A stretch of 64,000 nt of DNA from Euzebya pacifica (GTDB lineage: Bacteria; Actinomycetota; Nitriliruptoria; Euzebyales; Euzebyaceae). The stretch is taken from NCBI RefSeq assembly GCF_003344865.1, contig NZ_CP031165.1:2175910-2239909 (forward strand), given 5' to 3'. Below, in pieces: positions 1 to 8,602 of this stretch (position 1 is the first letter of the stretch; each line of letters opens with the position of its first letter). The notes beneath the pieces are model-generated. The model was not told the DNA's origin. It ran no database searches and saw only the letters and a list, made by a program, of their open reading frames with translations. Made by a program: the position numbers and the translations under genes.

Positions 1-37
1 CGGGTACATCACGATCAACGCGGAGTACACGACATGA
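1..37 (+). CDS. argJ: ArgJ C-terminus (partial), bifunctional ornithine/glutamate N-acetyltransferase
   Basis: Reading from base 2, the first 36 bases encode GYITINAEYTT and then TGA at 35-37. This matches the conserved C-terminus of ArgJ, which transfers the acetyl group between N-acetylornithine and glutamate in arginine synthesis. The stop overlaps the argB start as ATGA (34-37), as expected for translationally coupled argJB. Only the last 11 residues are visible, so the call rests on this tail and on the argB neighbour. Confidence 0.75.
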   Translation, partial: GYITINAEYTT

Positions 38-948
38 GTGCCGAGGTGCTGGTCGACGACCGGCTGAAGCGTGCGCAGGACAAGGCGAGGGTGCTGCAGG
101 AGGCCCTGCCGTGGATGACGCGGTGGGCCGGCCAGACGTTGGTGGTCAAGTACGGCGGCAACGCCCTGACCCCCACCGAGACCGGGCCGGGGGAGGACCC
201 GTCGTTCGCGCGTGACATCGCCCTGCTGCACTCCATCGGCGTCCGCGTCGTCGTGGTGCACGGCGGCGGGCCGCAGATCAGCCAGCTCGCCGACCGGCTG
301 GGGCTGGAGACCACCTTCGTCGAGGGCCGTCGGGTGACCGACGCGCCGACGCTCCAGGCCGTCCAGATGGCGCTGCTCGGCCAGGTCAACCCGATGCTGG
401 TGCGGATGATCTCCGACGCCGGGGCGCCGGCCGTCGGCGTGGCCGGGACCGACTCGGGTCAGGTCATGGCCATCCAGCACGACCCGCGCATGGGGCTCGT
501 CGGACGGGTCGACCGCGTCGACCCGACGCTGCTGCACCAGATGCTCGACTCCGGCCGGATCCCCGTCATGGCGACGCTGTGCACAACCGCCGACGGCCAG
601 ACGGTCAACGTCAACGCCGACGAGGTGGCGGGGGCGGTCGCCCAGGCGCTGGGCGCGGACAAGCTGATCTACCTGACCAACGTCGCCGGCCTGTACGAGA
701 ACTTCGGCACCCCCGCGTCCACCTTGCTCAGCGAGGTCGGCGTCGGTCGGCTGCGGCAGATGATCGCCGACGACGAGCTGGTCACCGGCATGATCCCCAA
801 GATCGCCAGCATCGTCGCGGCCCTCGACGGCGGCGTGCCCCAGGCCCACCTCCTCGACGGTCGCATCGAACACGCCATCCTGCTGGAGATCTTCACCGAC
901 GCCGGCGTGGGCACCATGATCCTCCCCTCCCCGGACGCACCGCGGTGA
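34..948 (+). CDS. argB: Acetylglutamate kinase
   Basis: ArgB phosphorylates N-acetylglutamate with ATP, the second step of arginine synthesis, in the cytoplasm. The 304-residue product has the amino-acid-kinase pattern: VVKYGGNAL with Lys39, the glycine loop VVHGGGPQI around residues 74-82, and VNVNADEVAGAVA in the C-terminal half. The N-terminal extension of about 30 residues resembles the N-terminal helix of arginine-sensitive ArgB enzymes, so feedback inhibition is plausible but inferred. The ATG overlaps the argJ stop, and the argB stop overlaps the argD start by four bases. Confidence 0.96.
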   Translation: MSAEVLVDDRLKRAQDKARVLQEALPWMTRWAGQTLVVKYGGNALTPTETGPGEDPSFARDIALLHSIGVRVVVVHGGGPQISQLADRLGLETTFVEGRRVTDAPTLQAVQMALLGQVNPMLVRMISDAGAPAVGVAGTDSGQVMAIQHDPRMGLVGRVDRVDPTLLHQMLDSGRIPVMATLCTTADGQTVNVNADEVAGAVAQALGADKLIYLTNVAGLYENFGTPASTLLSEVGVGRLRQMIADDELVTGMIPKIASIVAALDGGVPQAHLLDGRIEHAILLEIFTDAGVGTMILPSPDAPR

Positions 949-2144
949 GCACGCCGACTCCCGACCAGGTCCTGCTGCCGACCTACGGCGCGCCGGCGCG
1001 CACGTTCGTGTCCGGTCACGGCAGCTGGCTGACCGACGACGCCGGCCGCGACCACCTCGACTTCCTGTGCGGGCTGGCCGTCACCAGCCTCGGCCACGCC
1101 CATCCGGCGATCACCGAGGCCATCACCGCCCAGGCAAGCACGCTGAGCCACACCTCCAACCTGTTCGCCACCACCCCCGCGCTGGAGCTGGCCGCCAAGC
1201 TGCGCGACGCCGCCGGCTGGGCCGATGGTCGGGCGTTCTTCTGCAACTCCGGCGCCGAGGCCAACGAGGCCGCCATCAAGCTGGCCCGCCGTCACGGCAA
1301 GCACCGTGACCCGGGCAAGGTCAACGTCGTCGCCCTGACCGGCAGCTTCCACGGGCGCCTGCTGGGCGCGCTCAAGCTGACCGGCAACCCGGCCAAGCAC
1401 GAGCCGTTCGAGCCGCTGGGCAGCTGGGTCACCCACGTCCCGCACGACGACCCCGACGCGCTGGCTGCGGCGGTCGACGACCGGACCTGCGCGGTCTGGG
1501 TCGAGGTCGTGCAGGGCGAGGGCGGTGTGCGACCGCTCGACGCCGCGATGCTGGAGCGGGCCCGCGAGGTCTGCGACGCCCACGACGCCCTGCTGGTCGT
1601 CGACGAGGTCCAGACCGGGATCGGCCGGCTGGGGGAGTGGTACGGCTGGCAGACCACGTCGGTCGTGCCCGACGTGATCTGCCTGGCCAAGGGCCTTGCC
1701 AACGGCCTGCCCATCGGCGCGATCCTGGCCCACGGGGTGGCGGCGAAGGCCTTCCAGCCGGGTGACCACGCCTCGACCTTCGGCGGCAACCCGGTGGCCT
1801 GTGCCGCCGCGAACGCCGTGATGGACGTCATCGACCGCGAGGACCTGCTGGCCAACACGCGTGCCATGGGGGAGCGGCTGGCCGATGGGATGATCGCGCT
1901 GGACAGTCCCCACGTGGTCGGACAGCGCGGTCGCGGACTGCTCCGCGCGCTGCTGCTCGACGCCCCCGTTTCGGCGACCGTGACCGGACATGCCCTCGAG
2001 CAGCTGCTCGTGGTGAACAATGTCGCCAGCGACGCGGTGCGCCTGGCCCCACCGCTGAACGTCACTCCCGACGAGATCGACGAGGGCCTCCGCAGGCTGG
2101 GACTCGCCCTGTCCGCGGCCACCCACGAGAACGGAACCTCCTGA
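945..2144 (+). CDS. argD: Acetylornithine aminotransferase
   Basis: ArgD is a PLP-dependent class III aminotransferase that makes N-acetylornithine from the semialdehyde, using glutamate. The GTG at 945 overlaps the argB stop (GTGA) and gives 399 residues, the usual size; the frame stays open further upstream but that part is argB shadow. Visible motifs are the CNSGAEANEAA phosphate-binding region, VDEVQTGIGR with the cofactor-contacting Asp, and AKGLANG with the Schiff-base lysine near residue 249. The stop overlaps the start of the response regulator by one base. Confidence 0.95.
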   Translation: MSTPTPDQVLLPTYGAPARTFVSGHGSWLTDDAGRDHLDFLCGLAVTSLGHAHPAITEAITAQASTLSHTSNLFATTPALELAAKLRDAAGWADGRAFFCNSGAEANEAAIKLARRHGKHRDPGKVNVVALTGSFHGRLLGALKLTGNPAKHEPFEPLGSWVTHVPHDDPDALAAAVDDRTCAVWVEVVQGEGGVRPLDAAMLERAREVCDAHDALLVVDEVQTGIGRLGEWYGWQTTSVVPDVICLAKGLANGLPIGAILAHGVAAKAFQPGDHASTFGGNPVACAAANAVMDVIDREDLLANTRAMGERLADGMIALDSPHVVGQRGRGLLRALLLDAPVSATVTGHALEQLLVVNNVASDAVRLAPPLNVTPDEIDEGLRRLGLALSAATHENGTS

Positions 2145-2530
2145 TGGACCGCCCCGCCGACAGCCCCGACCCCGTCGTCCTCGTCGTCGAGGACGACCGT
2201 GCCGTCCGTGACCTCATCGAGGTCCTGTTCGCCGCCGAGGGCATCGACGTCAGGACCGCACGCGACGGGCTCGAGGGCCTGCTGAAGCTGCGGATGCACC
2301 GGCCGGCCGTGGTCGTGCTGGACATCATGATGCCGGACGTCGGTGGCCTGCGGGTCCTCGACGAGCTCGCGGAGGAGCACTCCGACACCCCGGTCATCGT
2401 CGTGACCGGCAAGCCCGAAGCGGCCGACGAGGCTCGCAAGCGGCTCGGCAACGCCAACGTCTTCAACAAGCCCTTCGAGGTCGAGGACCTGCTCCTGCGG
2501 GTCCAGCAGATCGTCGGGGGAGAGGGATAG
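2144..2530 (+). CDS. Stand-alone response regulator receiver protein
   Basis: A single-domain CheY-like receiver of 128 residues with no output domain. All expected phosphorylation residues are present: the acidic pair Asp17/Asp18 (VEDD), acceptor Asp60 (VLDIMMP), Thr88 (VVTG) and Lys109 (NKPF). Its ATG overlaps the argD stop and argF starts 4 bases after its stop, so it must be co-transcribed and probably coupled with arginine genes. No histidine kinase lies in the window. The role is unknown; it may act by protein-protein contact. It is not a normal member of arginine operons. Confidence 0.93.
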   Translation: MDRPADSPDPVVLVVEDDRAVRDLIEVLFAAEGIDVRTARDGLEGLLKLRMHRPAVVVLDIMMPDVGGLRVLDELAEEHSDTPVIVVTGKPEAADEARKRLGNANVFNKPFEVEDLLLRVQQIVGGEG

Positions 2531-2534
2531 TCCC

Positions 2535-3485
2535 GTGACCGACACCCCGATCAGGCACTTCCTCACGGTCGACGACCTGCAGCCCGAGGAGCTGCTGGCC
2601 GTGCTCGACCTCGCCGACGACCTGAAGGCGGAACGGCCGACCCCTGCCAGCCGCGCGTCAAGCACCTGGGGCGACGTCCTGCACGGCAAGTCCGTGGCGT
2701 TGATCTTCGAGAAGCCATCGACCCGGACCCGCGTGTCGTTCGAGGTCGGCGTCCGCGAGCTGGGCGGCCATCCCGTGGTGCTGACCGGCCAGCAGCTGCA
2801 GCTCGGCCGCGGCGAGACCGTTGCCGACACCGCCCGGGTCCTGTCCCGCTACGTGCACGCCATCGTGCTGCGCACCTTCGGGCAGGACCGGCTGGAGGAC
2901 CTCGCCGAAGCCGGCGACATCCCGATCATCAACGCGCTGTCGGACCTGACCCACCCCTGTCAGGCGGTCGCGGACCTGCAGACCATCCGCGAGTACAAGG
3001 GCACCCTGGCCGGCCTCAAGCTGACCTACCTCGGTGATGGCAACAACATGGCCCACTCGCTGCTGAAGGCCGGTGCCATGACCGGCATGCACGTGGTCAT
3101 CGGGCACCCGGAGGGGTACGCGCCGAACGGCCAGATCGTCGACGAGGCGCGGACGCTGGCGGAGTTCAGCGGCGGCGCCATCACCGTCACCACCGACCCG
3201 GAGACCGCCTGCGTCGACGCCGACGTGCTGTACACCGACGTGTGGGCCTCCATGGGGCAGGAGTCGGAGTCGACGGAACGGGCCGCCCTGTTCAGGCCGT
3301 ACCAGCTGAACTCCGGCGCCATGGCGCTGGCCCGGCCGGACGCCATCGTCATGCACTGCCTGCCCGCCCACCGCGGTGAGGAGATCAGCGCCCAGGCGAT
3401 CGACGGCGACGCCAGCGTCGTCTTCAGCCAGGCCGAGAACCGGCTGCACGCCCAGAAGGCGCTGCTCATCACGTTGCTGACCTGA
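2535..3485 (+). CDS. argF: Ornithine carbamoyltransferase
   Basis: ArgF joins ornithine and carbamoyl phosphate to citrulline. The 316-residue product carries the carbamoyl-phosphate motif STRTRVSFE, the HPCQAVADL segment, and the ornithine-binding HCLPAHRGEE near the C-terminus, all family hallmarks. GTG at 2535 follows the response regulator stop by four bases with GGGGGAGAGG just upstream as ribosome binding site. Length and motifs are normal. It is cytoplasmic and in operon with argBD upstream and argR downstream. Confidence 0.96.
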   Translation: MTDTPIRHFLTVDDLQPEELLAVLDLADDLKAERPTPASRASSTWGDVLHGKSVALIFEKPSTRTRVSFEVGVRELGGHPVVLTGQQLQLGRGETVADTARVLSRYVHAIVLRTFGQDRLEDLAEAGDIPIINALSDLTHPCQAVADLQTIREYKGTLAGLKLTYLGDGNNMAHSLLKAGAMTGMHVVIGHPEGYAPNGQIVDEARTLAEFSGGAITVTTDPETACVDADVLYTDVWASMGQESESTERAALFRPYQLNSGAMALARPDAIVMHCLPAHRGEEISAQAIDGDASVVFSQAENRLHAQKALLITLLT

Positions 3486-3515
3486 CACTGCTGACCTGAC
3501 CCGCCCCTCGCACCC

Positions 3516-4007
3516 ATGACCGACCGCGCCCACCGGCAGGACCTGATCGTCCAGCTCGTCGCGACCTACGAGATCGCCTCGCAGGGCGAGCTCGTCGAGC
3601 TGCTGTCGCGCCACGGTGTCGAGGTGAACCAGGCCACGATCTCCCGCGACCTCGAGCAGCTCGGCATCGGCAAGCAACGTGGGGCCGACGGCACGCTGGC
3701 CTACGCCGGGACCGAACGCCCCGGCCTTGCCCAGCTGATGCGCCAGTTCGTCACGACCATCGAGGCCAGCGGCAACCTGGCCGTCCTCAAGACCCCGCCC
3801 GGGGCGGCCTCCACGGTCGCCAGCGCCATCGACATGGCCGACGTGGCCGGCACGCTCGCCACCCTCCAGGGCGACGACACCGTCCTCGTCGTGGCCCGCG
3901 AGCCGGCGACCGGACACGACGTGGCCGCGACCCTCCGCGCGATCAAGACCCCCACGATCCCCGCACGGCAGGTTCCGGCTCGAGCAGAAGGTCCCGACCA
4001 TCCGTGA
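3516..4007 (+). CDS. argR: Arginine repressor
   Basis: The N-terminal half is a winged-helix domain (ATISRDLEQLGI recognition region near residues 37-48). The C-terminal half is the oligomerisation and arginine-binding domain ending in GDDTVLVVARE. ArgR hexamers bind ARG boxes with arginine as co-repressor, and here the gene lies inside the operon it presumably controls. At 163 residues it is of normal length. The 30-base argF-argR gap shows no obvious operator; the operon promoter is outside the window. Confidence 0.94.
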   Translation: MTDRAHRQDLIVQLVATYEIASQGELVELLSRHGVEVNQATISRDLEQLGIGKQRGADGTLAYAGTERPGLAQLMRQFVTTIEASGNLAVLKTPPGAASTVASAIDMADVAGTLATLQGDDTVLVVAREPATGHDVAATLRAIKTPTIPARQVPARAEGPDHP

Positions 4008-4020
4008 CGAGGCAGGGCAG

Positions 4021-4659
4021 GTGACCCGTCCCCCGAGCAGTCGTCGCACGAGTCGGCGCCTGCTGGCCGTGGCGACCCTCGTGGTCCTCGCGGCCTGCGG
4101 CGCGTCGGAGGACGAACCCACCGTCTTCCAGACCCTGCCCGAGGTCACGCCGACCCCGAGCACGGCCGCGACGTCCCCCTCCGCACCGTCCGGGCCCGAG
4201 GCGACGCCGCCGTCGAGCGCCGCACCCTCAGTGCCGGCAGGGCCCGAGGCGACACCGACCGACGGCGACGGGTCGGACAGCGATGGGTCGGACGGCGGGT
4301 CGGTCAACGGGGCGGCAGCTGCGCCGTCGGATCCCGCCGACATCGCCCGGGAGCTGGGGCTGGAGGGGATGATCGAGCTGATCGGGCAGGATCCCGAGGC
4401 GGCAGGCGAACGCGGCGAGGACCTGCTCCGCGAGCTCGAACGTGTTCGCGACAAGCCCGACGACAAGCGGATCGAGCGCGCCCTGGACCGACTGCGGGAC
4501 TGGGCCGACGACGGCGACATCCATCCCGACGTCGCCGAGGCCATCCGCGTGGTCCTGACGGAGCTCGAGGCCGCCCCGGACAGCGAGGACCCCGACAACG
4601 CCGACCCGGACAACCCGGACAACCCCGACAACCACGAGGACGACGACGATGACGACTGA
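4021..4659 (+). CDS. Putative lipoprotein with acidic C-terminus
   Basis: GTG at 4021 gives 212 residues. The N-terminus is a lipoprotein signal: Arg-rich start, hydrophobic stretch, lipobox LAAC with the lipidated Cys at 26. A Pro/Ser/Thr/Ala-rich linker (about 30-100) leads to a small helical, charged domain (about 108-185) and a tail of DPDN repeats ending in a run of Asp. I do not recognise the domain. It sits between argR and argH, where many actinobacteria carry argG, and its end overlaps the argH start by 11 bases. The acidic tail might bind cations; that is speculation. Confidence 0.85.
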   Translation: MTRPPSSRRTSRRLLAVATLVVLAACGASEDEPTVFQTLPEVTPTPSTAATSPSAPSGPEATPPSSAAPSVPAGPEATPTDGDGSDSDGSDGGSVNGAAAAPSDPADIARELGLEGMIELIGQDPEAAGERGEDLLRELERVRDKPDDKRIERALDRLRDWADDGDIHPDVAEAIRVVLTELEAAPDSEDPDNADPDNPDNPDNHEDDDDDD

Positions 4660-6067
4660 CGGCAGCGGCACCACCGGGACGACCGGGGAGGGTCGCCTGT
4701 GGGGCGGACGCTTCGCCAGCGGACCCGACCGGGCGGCGTGGGACCTGGGCCGCTCGATCCACTTCGACGCCCGCCTGTGGCCCTACGACCTGTCCGGATC
4801 CCGGGCCCACGCCGACGAGCTGCAGCGCCTCGACCTGGTGACCGACGACGACCACGACGCGATCGTCACGGCCCTCGCCACCATCGAGGAGGAGTTCACC
4901 GACGGGACCTTCGCCTTCCTCGACGACGACGAGGACCTCCACGGCGCGGTCGAACGACGGCTGATCGAGCTGTGCGGTGCGGCGGGCGGCCGCCTGCGGG
5001 CCGGGCGCAGCCGCAACGACCAGATCGTCGGTGACCTCCGGCTGTACCTGGCCGACACCATCCCCGTGCTGACCGAGCAGCTCCGCAACATCCAGACCGC
5101 CCTGGCCGACCAGGCCGAGGGTGCGGTCGACTGGATCGCGCCGGGGTTCACCCACCTGCAGCGCGCCCAGCCGGTCACCCTCGCCCACCACCTGCTGGCC
5201 CATGCGTGGGCGCTGGACCGCGACGTCGCCCGGCTGGCCGACTGCCGGGCCCGGCTGCTGGACTTCTCACCGCTCGGGTCGGGCGCGATGGCCGGGCTGA
5301 CCCTGCCGCTGGACCCACAGCGCTACGCCGACGCCCTCGGCTACACCGGTGTCGGCCCCAACTCCATGGACACCGTCGCCGACCGCGACTTCGCCGTGGA
5401 GTTCCTGTCCGCCACCGCCATGATCGGCGTGCACCTCTCCCGCCTCTGCGAGGAGGTCGTGCTGTGGGCCAGCACCGAGTTCGGCTGGTGCCGCGTCGGC
5501 GACGCCTTCTCGACGGGATCCAGCATCATGCCGCAGAAGCGCAACCCCGACGTCGCCGAGCTGGTCCGCGGCAAGACCGGACGGCTGATCGGCAGCCTCG
5601 TCACGCTGCTGGTCACGCTGAAGGGGCTGCCCCTGACCTACAACCGCGACCTGCAGGAGGACAAGGAGCCGGTCTTCGACGCGGTCGACACGTTGATGCT
5701 CGCCCTGCCCGCCGTCGCCGGGATGATGGCCAGCCTCGTGTTCGATCGCCAGCGGCTGGCAGGGACGGCTGCGGGTGGGTTCTCCCTTGCCACCGACGTG
5801 GCCGAGGCGCTCGTCGTCGCCGGCGTCCCGTTCCGCAGCGCCCACGAACGGGTCGGCGAGCTGGTCGCCACCTGCGAGGGACGCGGGATCGACATCACCG
5901 ACCTGACTCCCGACGAGCTGGTCGGGACCATGCCCGAGCTCGACGCCGACCAGGTCAGCAGCCTGCTGGATCCGATGGGTGCGGTGCATCGCCGCAACGC
6001 CGTGCAGGGCCCCGCCCCGGAGGCCGTGCGGGGCCAGCTGGCGACGCTGCGCGACCGGATCGGCTGA
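4649..6067 (+). CDS. argH: Argininosuccinate lyase
   Basis: ArgH splits argininosuccinate into arginine and fumarate, the last step of the pathway. The 472-residue product opens with LWGGRF, which is typical of ArgH, contains [12 protein letters not shown] in the middle, and has the fumarase/aspartase-superfamily signature [12 protein letters not shown] in the flexible catalytic loop. ATG at 4649 lies inside the end of the lipoprotein gene, implying coupling. The partner enzyme ArgG is not in this window. Confidence 0.96.
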   Translation: MTTDGSGTTGTTGEGRLWGGRFASGPDRAAWDLGRSIHFDARLWPYDLSGSRAHADELQRLDLVTDDDHDAIVTALATIEEEFTDGTFAFLDDDEDLHGAVERRLIELCGAAGGRLRAGRSRNDQIVGDLRLYLADTIPVLTEQLRNIQTALADQAEGAVDWIAPGFTHLQRAQPVTLAHHLLAHAWALDRDVARLADCRARLLDFSPLGSGAMAGLTLPLDPQRYADALGYTGVGPNSMDTVADRDFAVEFLSATAMIGVHLSRLCEEVVLWASTEFGWCRVGDAFSTGSSIMPQKRNPDVAELVRGKTGRLIGSLVTLLVTLKGLPLTYNRDLQEDKEPVFDAVDTLMLALPAVAGMMASLVFDRQRLAGTAAGGFSLATDVAEALVVAGVPFRSAHERVGELVATCEGRGIDITDLTPDELVGTMPELDADQVSSLLDPMGAVHRRNAVQGPAPEAVRGQLATLRDRIG

Positions 6068-6074
6068 GCGCCCC

Positions 6075-7298
6075 GTGGGGGCGGTTCGCCACATCGACGA
6101 CGCCGAGCGACGGGCCCGGCTGGTCCTCCGCCACCACGTCGGTCATTCCGCTGCCGATGCGGAGACGGCGGTGTCGGACCTCGTCGTGATGCACTCGACG
6201 GACCCGGCCACCCCGTACCTGGGGATCCGGGCCTGTGTGGCCGGGGTGAGCCTCGACGACGTCGACCGGTCCCTGTACGTCGATCGCACCCTCTGGCGCC
6301 TGCATGCGATGCGACGCACCTTGTGGATCGCCACGCTCGCCGACGCGCCGGTGGTCATGGCCGGCGCCGCGAGGGCCGTGGCCGACAAGGAACGTCGCCG
6401 GGTCGAGCGGTTCGTCGAGGCGTCGGGAATCGACCACGCCCCTGCGTTCCTCGCGGACCTCGAGGGTCGGATCCTGGCGGCGCTCGACGTCGCCGGGACG
6501 CCGATGTCGACGACTGCCCTCAACAACCGCGTCGAGGGGATGCGGACGCCGGTCCTGCTCGGATCCGGCAAGTGGGTCCAGGAACAACCCGTCGGCCCCC
6601 GACTGCTGTACGTCATGGCCATGGAGGGCACGATCGTCCGGACCGCACCGGCCGGGTCGTGGCGTGCCAGCCAGTACGCGTGGATGCCGACCGCGTCGTG
6701 GTTCGAGGCGCGACCCGGGTCTGCGGTGGCGCTGGACGAGACCGCCGGCCGGACCGCGCTGGCCGGCCGCTACCTGGCCCGCTTCGGACCGGTCACCACC
6801 GACGACGTGAAGTGGTGGACCGGCTGGACCGTCCGGCAGACCCGGGCGGCGCTGGCCGATGCGGGCGCGGTGGCGGTCACCGTGACCGTCGATGGCACGA
6901 CCGTGGACGCGTGGGTCGCGCCGGGTGACGAGCCCCCGGGGGACGAGCCCCCGGGTGACGTGCCCAGCGGCGTGGTGACCCTCCTCCCCGCGCTGGACCC
7001 GACCCCCATGGGGTGGAAGGAACGGGGCTGGTACCTGGGCGAGCACGGCGCGTTCGGCGGCCCGCTGTTCGACCGCAACGGCAACGTCGGCCCCACGATC
7101 TGGTTCGAGGGGCAGGTCGTGGGCGGCTGGGCGCAGCAAGCGGACGGACAGGTGGTCACGAGACTTCTGGCCGACATCGGTCATCATGGGTCGGACGCGG
7201 TCGCCGTCGAAGCCGAACGGCTGACCACGTGGCTACGGGGCCATGTGGTGATTCCGCGCTTTCGCACGCCCATGGAGAAGGAGATGGCCCTTGGCTGA
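6075..7298 (+). CDS. Winged-helix DNA-binding domain protein (HTH_42/YcaQ-like)
   Basis: GTG at 6075, seven bases after the argH stop, gives 407 residues; the frame is open upstream but overlaps argH. The pattern (HIDDAERRARLVLRHH, LWRLHAMRRTLW, ARYLARFGPVTTDDVKWWTG, LLPALDPTPMGWKERGWYLG) matches the winged-helix family PF06224, whose members include the interstrand-crosslink glycosylase YcaQ. A glycosylase activity is possible but unproven. An oddity is a short in-frame duplication giving GDEPPGDEPPGD near residues 285-296 (tandem 14-15 base units at about 6928-6960). The 3' end overlaps the next gene. Confidence 0.85.
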   Translation: MGAVRHIDDAERRARLVLRHHVGHSAADAETAVSDLVVMHSTDPATPYLGIRACVAGVSLDDVDRSLYVDRTLWRLHAMRRTLWIATLADAPVVMAGAARAVADKERRRVERFVEASGIDHAPAFLADLEGRILAALDVAGTPMSTTALNNRVEGMRTPVLLGSGKWVQEQPVGPRLLYVMAMEGTIVRTAPAGSWRASQYAWMPTASWFEARPGSAVALDETAGRTALAGRYLARFGPVTTDDVKWWTGWTVRQTRAALADAGAVAVTVTVDGTTVDAWVAPGDEPPGDEPPGDVPSGVVTLLPALDPTPMGWKERGWYLGEHGAFGGPLFDRNGNVGPTIWFEGQVVGGWAQQADGQVVTRLLADIGHHGSDAVAVEAERLTTWLRGHVVIPRFRTPMEKEMALG

Positions 7299-7755
7299 GG
7301 TCCACGCGAGCGCCGAGATCGACATCGAGGCCACCCCCGAGACGGTCTGGGACGTCCTGACCGACCTGGAGGCGTTCCCCACCTGGTCGAAGATCCACAA
7401 GGACGTCCGCATCGAGAGCCACAACGACGAGGGCTGGCCCGAGCGGGTGTGGATGAAGATGTCGGTGGTCGGCATCCACGACGAGCAGGTCGTCGACCAT
7501 CACTGGACCGACGACTCCGTCAGCTGGGAGCTGGTCAGCGGGGGCGTGCAGCGGGCGCAGCGGGGGACCTACACGATCACCCCGACCGAGACCGGCTGCC
7601 GCGCGGAGCTCGAGGGCATGGTCGACCTGGTCATCCCGCTGCCCAAGCTCGTGATCAAGCAGGGCCAGAAGCTGGTCATGTCGATCGCGACCAAGGGCAT
7701 CAAGGCGGAGGCGGAGAAGCGCCAGAAGCGCATCGACGCCGGCGAGGTTGTCTGA
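7291..7755 (+). CDS. SRPBCC (polyketide cyclase/START-like) family protein
   Basis: The TTG at 7291 has the AGGAGAT sequence a few bases upstream and overlaps the previous gene by eight bases. The 154-residue protein begins with the typical SRPBCC strand-helix pattern (EIDIEATPETVWDVLTDLEAFPTWS), continues with a beta-rich middle, and ends in a long C-terminal helix (ATKGIKAEAEKRQKRIDAG). These proteins form a hydrophobic cavity that binds lipids or other small ligands. No specific substrate can be assigned. It is cytoplasmic, with no signal or membrane segment. Confidence 0.85.
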   Translation: MAEVHASAEIDIEATPETVWDVLTDLEAFPTWSKIHKDVRIESHNDEGWPERVWMKMSVVGIHDEQVVDHHWTDDSVSWELVSGGVQRAQRGTYTITPTETGCRAELEGMVDLVIPLPKLVIKQGQKLVMSIATKGIKAEAEKRQKRIDAGEVV

Positions 7756-7787
7756 GCCGACGCGACGCCGTCGATAGCATCCCCCGC

Positions 7788-8165
7788 ATGGCACCCAGCA
7801 TCGAGGTTCAGCTGCTCGCCCGGATCGACGAGCTCGCTCGGCGTGAGGGCCTGCTCGTGGCCGAGACCGGCAAGGCCCGCATCTACCGCGACCGCGTCGG
7901 CGGCACGGTCGCCTGGCTGCCCCACGGCAAGCAGCGCATCGAGCTGACCCTCATCCAGATCCGCATGCAGGACGAGGCGCGCGCCAACCGGCTGCACGGC
8001 CTGCTGGTGCAGACCTGTGACCGCACCACCGCCGACATCCCCTCCAACGACCTCGGCCTGGATGCCGCGCTGGCGGTGGAGTACTGGTCACGGCTGGAAC
8101 GGGACTTCTTCCCCGCCTACCTGCACGCCCACCGTGACGTGCAGTCTTCGGGTCGTCCCTCCTAA
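7788..8165 (+). CDS. Conserved hypothetical protein (125 aa)
   Basis: ATG at 7788 gives a 125-residue soluble protein of mixed charge. The frame is open further upstream but overlaps the SRPBCC gene, so this start is preferred. I do not recognise a family. It has a helix-rich start (IEVQLLARIDELARREGLL), a central strand region and a C-terminal helix ending near FFPAYLHAHRD. Its stop overlaps the stop of the convergent minus-strand gene by four bases (8162-8165). Confidence 0.7.
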   Translation: MAPSIEVQLLARIDELARREGLLVAETGKARIYRDRVGGTVAWLPHGKQRIELTLIQIRMQDEARANRLHGLLVQTCDRTTADIPSNDLGLDAALAVEYWSRLERDFFPAYLHAHRDVQSSGRPS

Positions 8166-8530
8166 GTCGCGCCGGGACCGGTCGGGTCCTGGTCGGCGAC
8201 CTCGGTGACCTCCACCGACGGTTCGATGGCGAACGCCCCGACGTCCATGCCCTGCTCCTCCAGCGCCGCCCGTGCGTTGGTGCGCAGCACCGGATCCACC
8301 AGGGCAGCGACCCAACGGGTCATCGACTCCTCGGCCAGCCCGTGGGGAACGTCCAGGCGGACGGTGATGCGCGCCTCGACGGTGCCCGTCGGCAGCGGCT
8401 GACACTTCGCGGTCGGCACGACGATCATCTGCCGGTCACCCGGGTTGAACACGGTGACCGTGCCGTCGGGGTCGACCTTCGAGACGATGCCGACGACGCC
8501 GTCGGCGCGGGCCCAGGATCCGATGTTCAT
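8162..8530 (-). CDS. Hypothetical protein, SRPBCC-like in outline
   Basis: ATG at 8530 gives 122 residues. The first part is beta-rich (GVVGIVSKVDPDGTVTVFNPGDRQ) and a strand-rich region with EARITVRLDVP leads to a long helix (AEESMTRWVAALVDPVLRTNARAALEEQG). No membrane segment or signal is visible. I do not recognise it with confidence. It is divergent from polX, with 72 bases between the starts, and convergent with the upstream gene, so it is probably transcribed alone. Confidence 0.65.
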   Translation of the reverse strand: MNIGSWARADGVVGIVSKVDPDGTVTVFNPGDRQMIVVPTAKCQPLPTGTVEARITVRLDVPHGLAEESMTRWVAALVDPVLRTNARAALEEQGMDVGAFAIEPSVEVTEVADQDPTGPGAT

Positions 8531-8589
8531 GCATCGCAGTCTTGCAGGGGCGGTCGAGGAGCACAGCAGCCGGTGTCGCACGCGGGTCG

Positions 8590-8595
8590 TAGGCT
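8590..8595 (+). promoter_or_regulatory. Candidate -10 element of polX, leaderless transcript
   Basis: TAGGCT lies seven bases before the polX ATG at 8603, so transcription would begin at or next to the start codon. Leaderless mRNAs are common in actinobacteria. No convincing -35 hexamer is seen 16-18 bases upstream. Confidence 0.4.
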
Positions 8596-8602
8596 GCGCG
8601 CC

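Noticed and set aside
2658-4631. Long minus-strand frame opposite argF, argR and the lipoprotein gene
   Set aside because: Antisense shadow of confidently identified genes in high-GC DNA.
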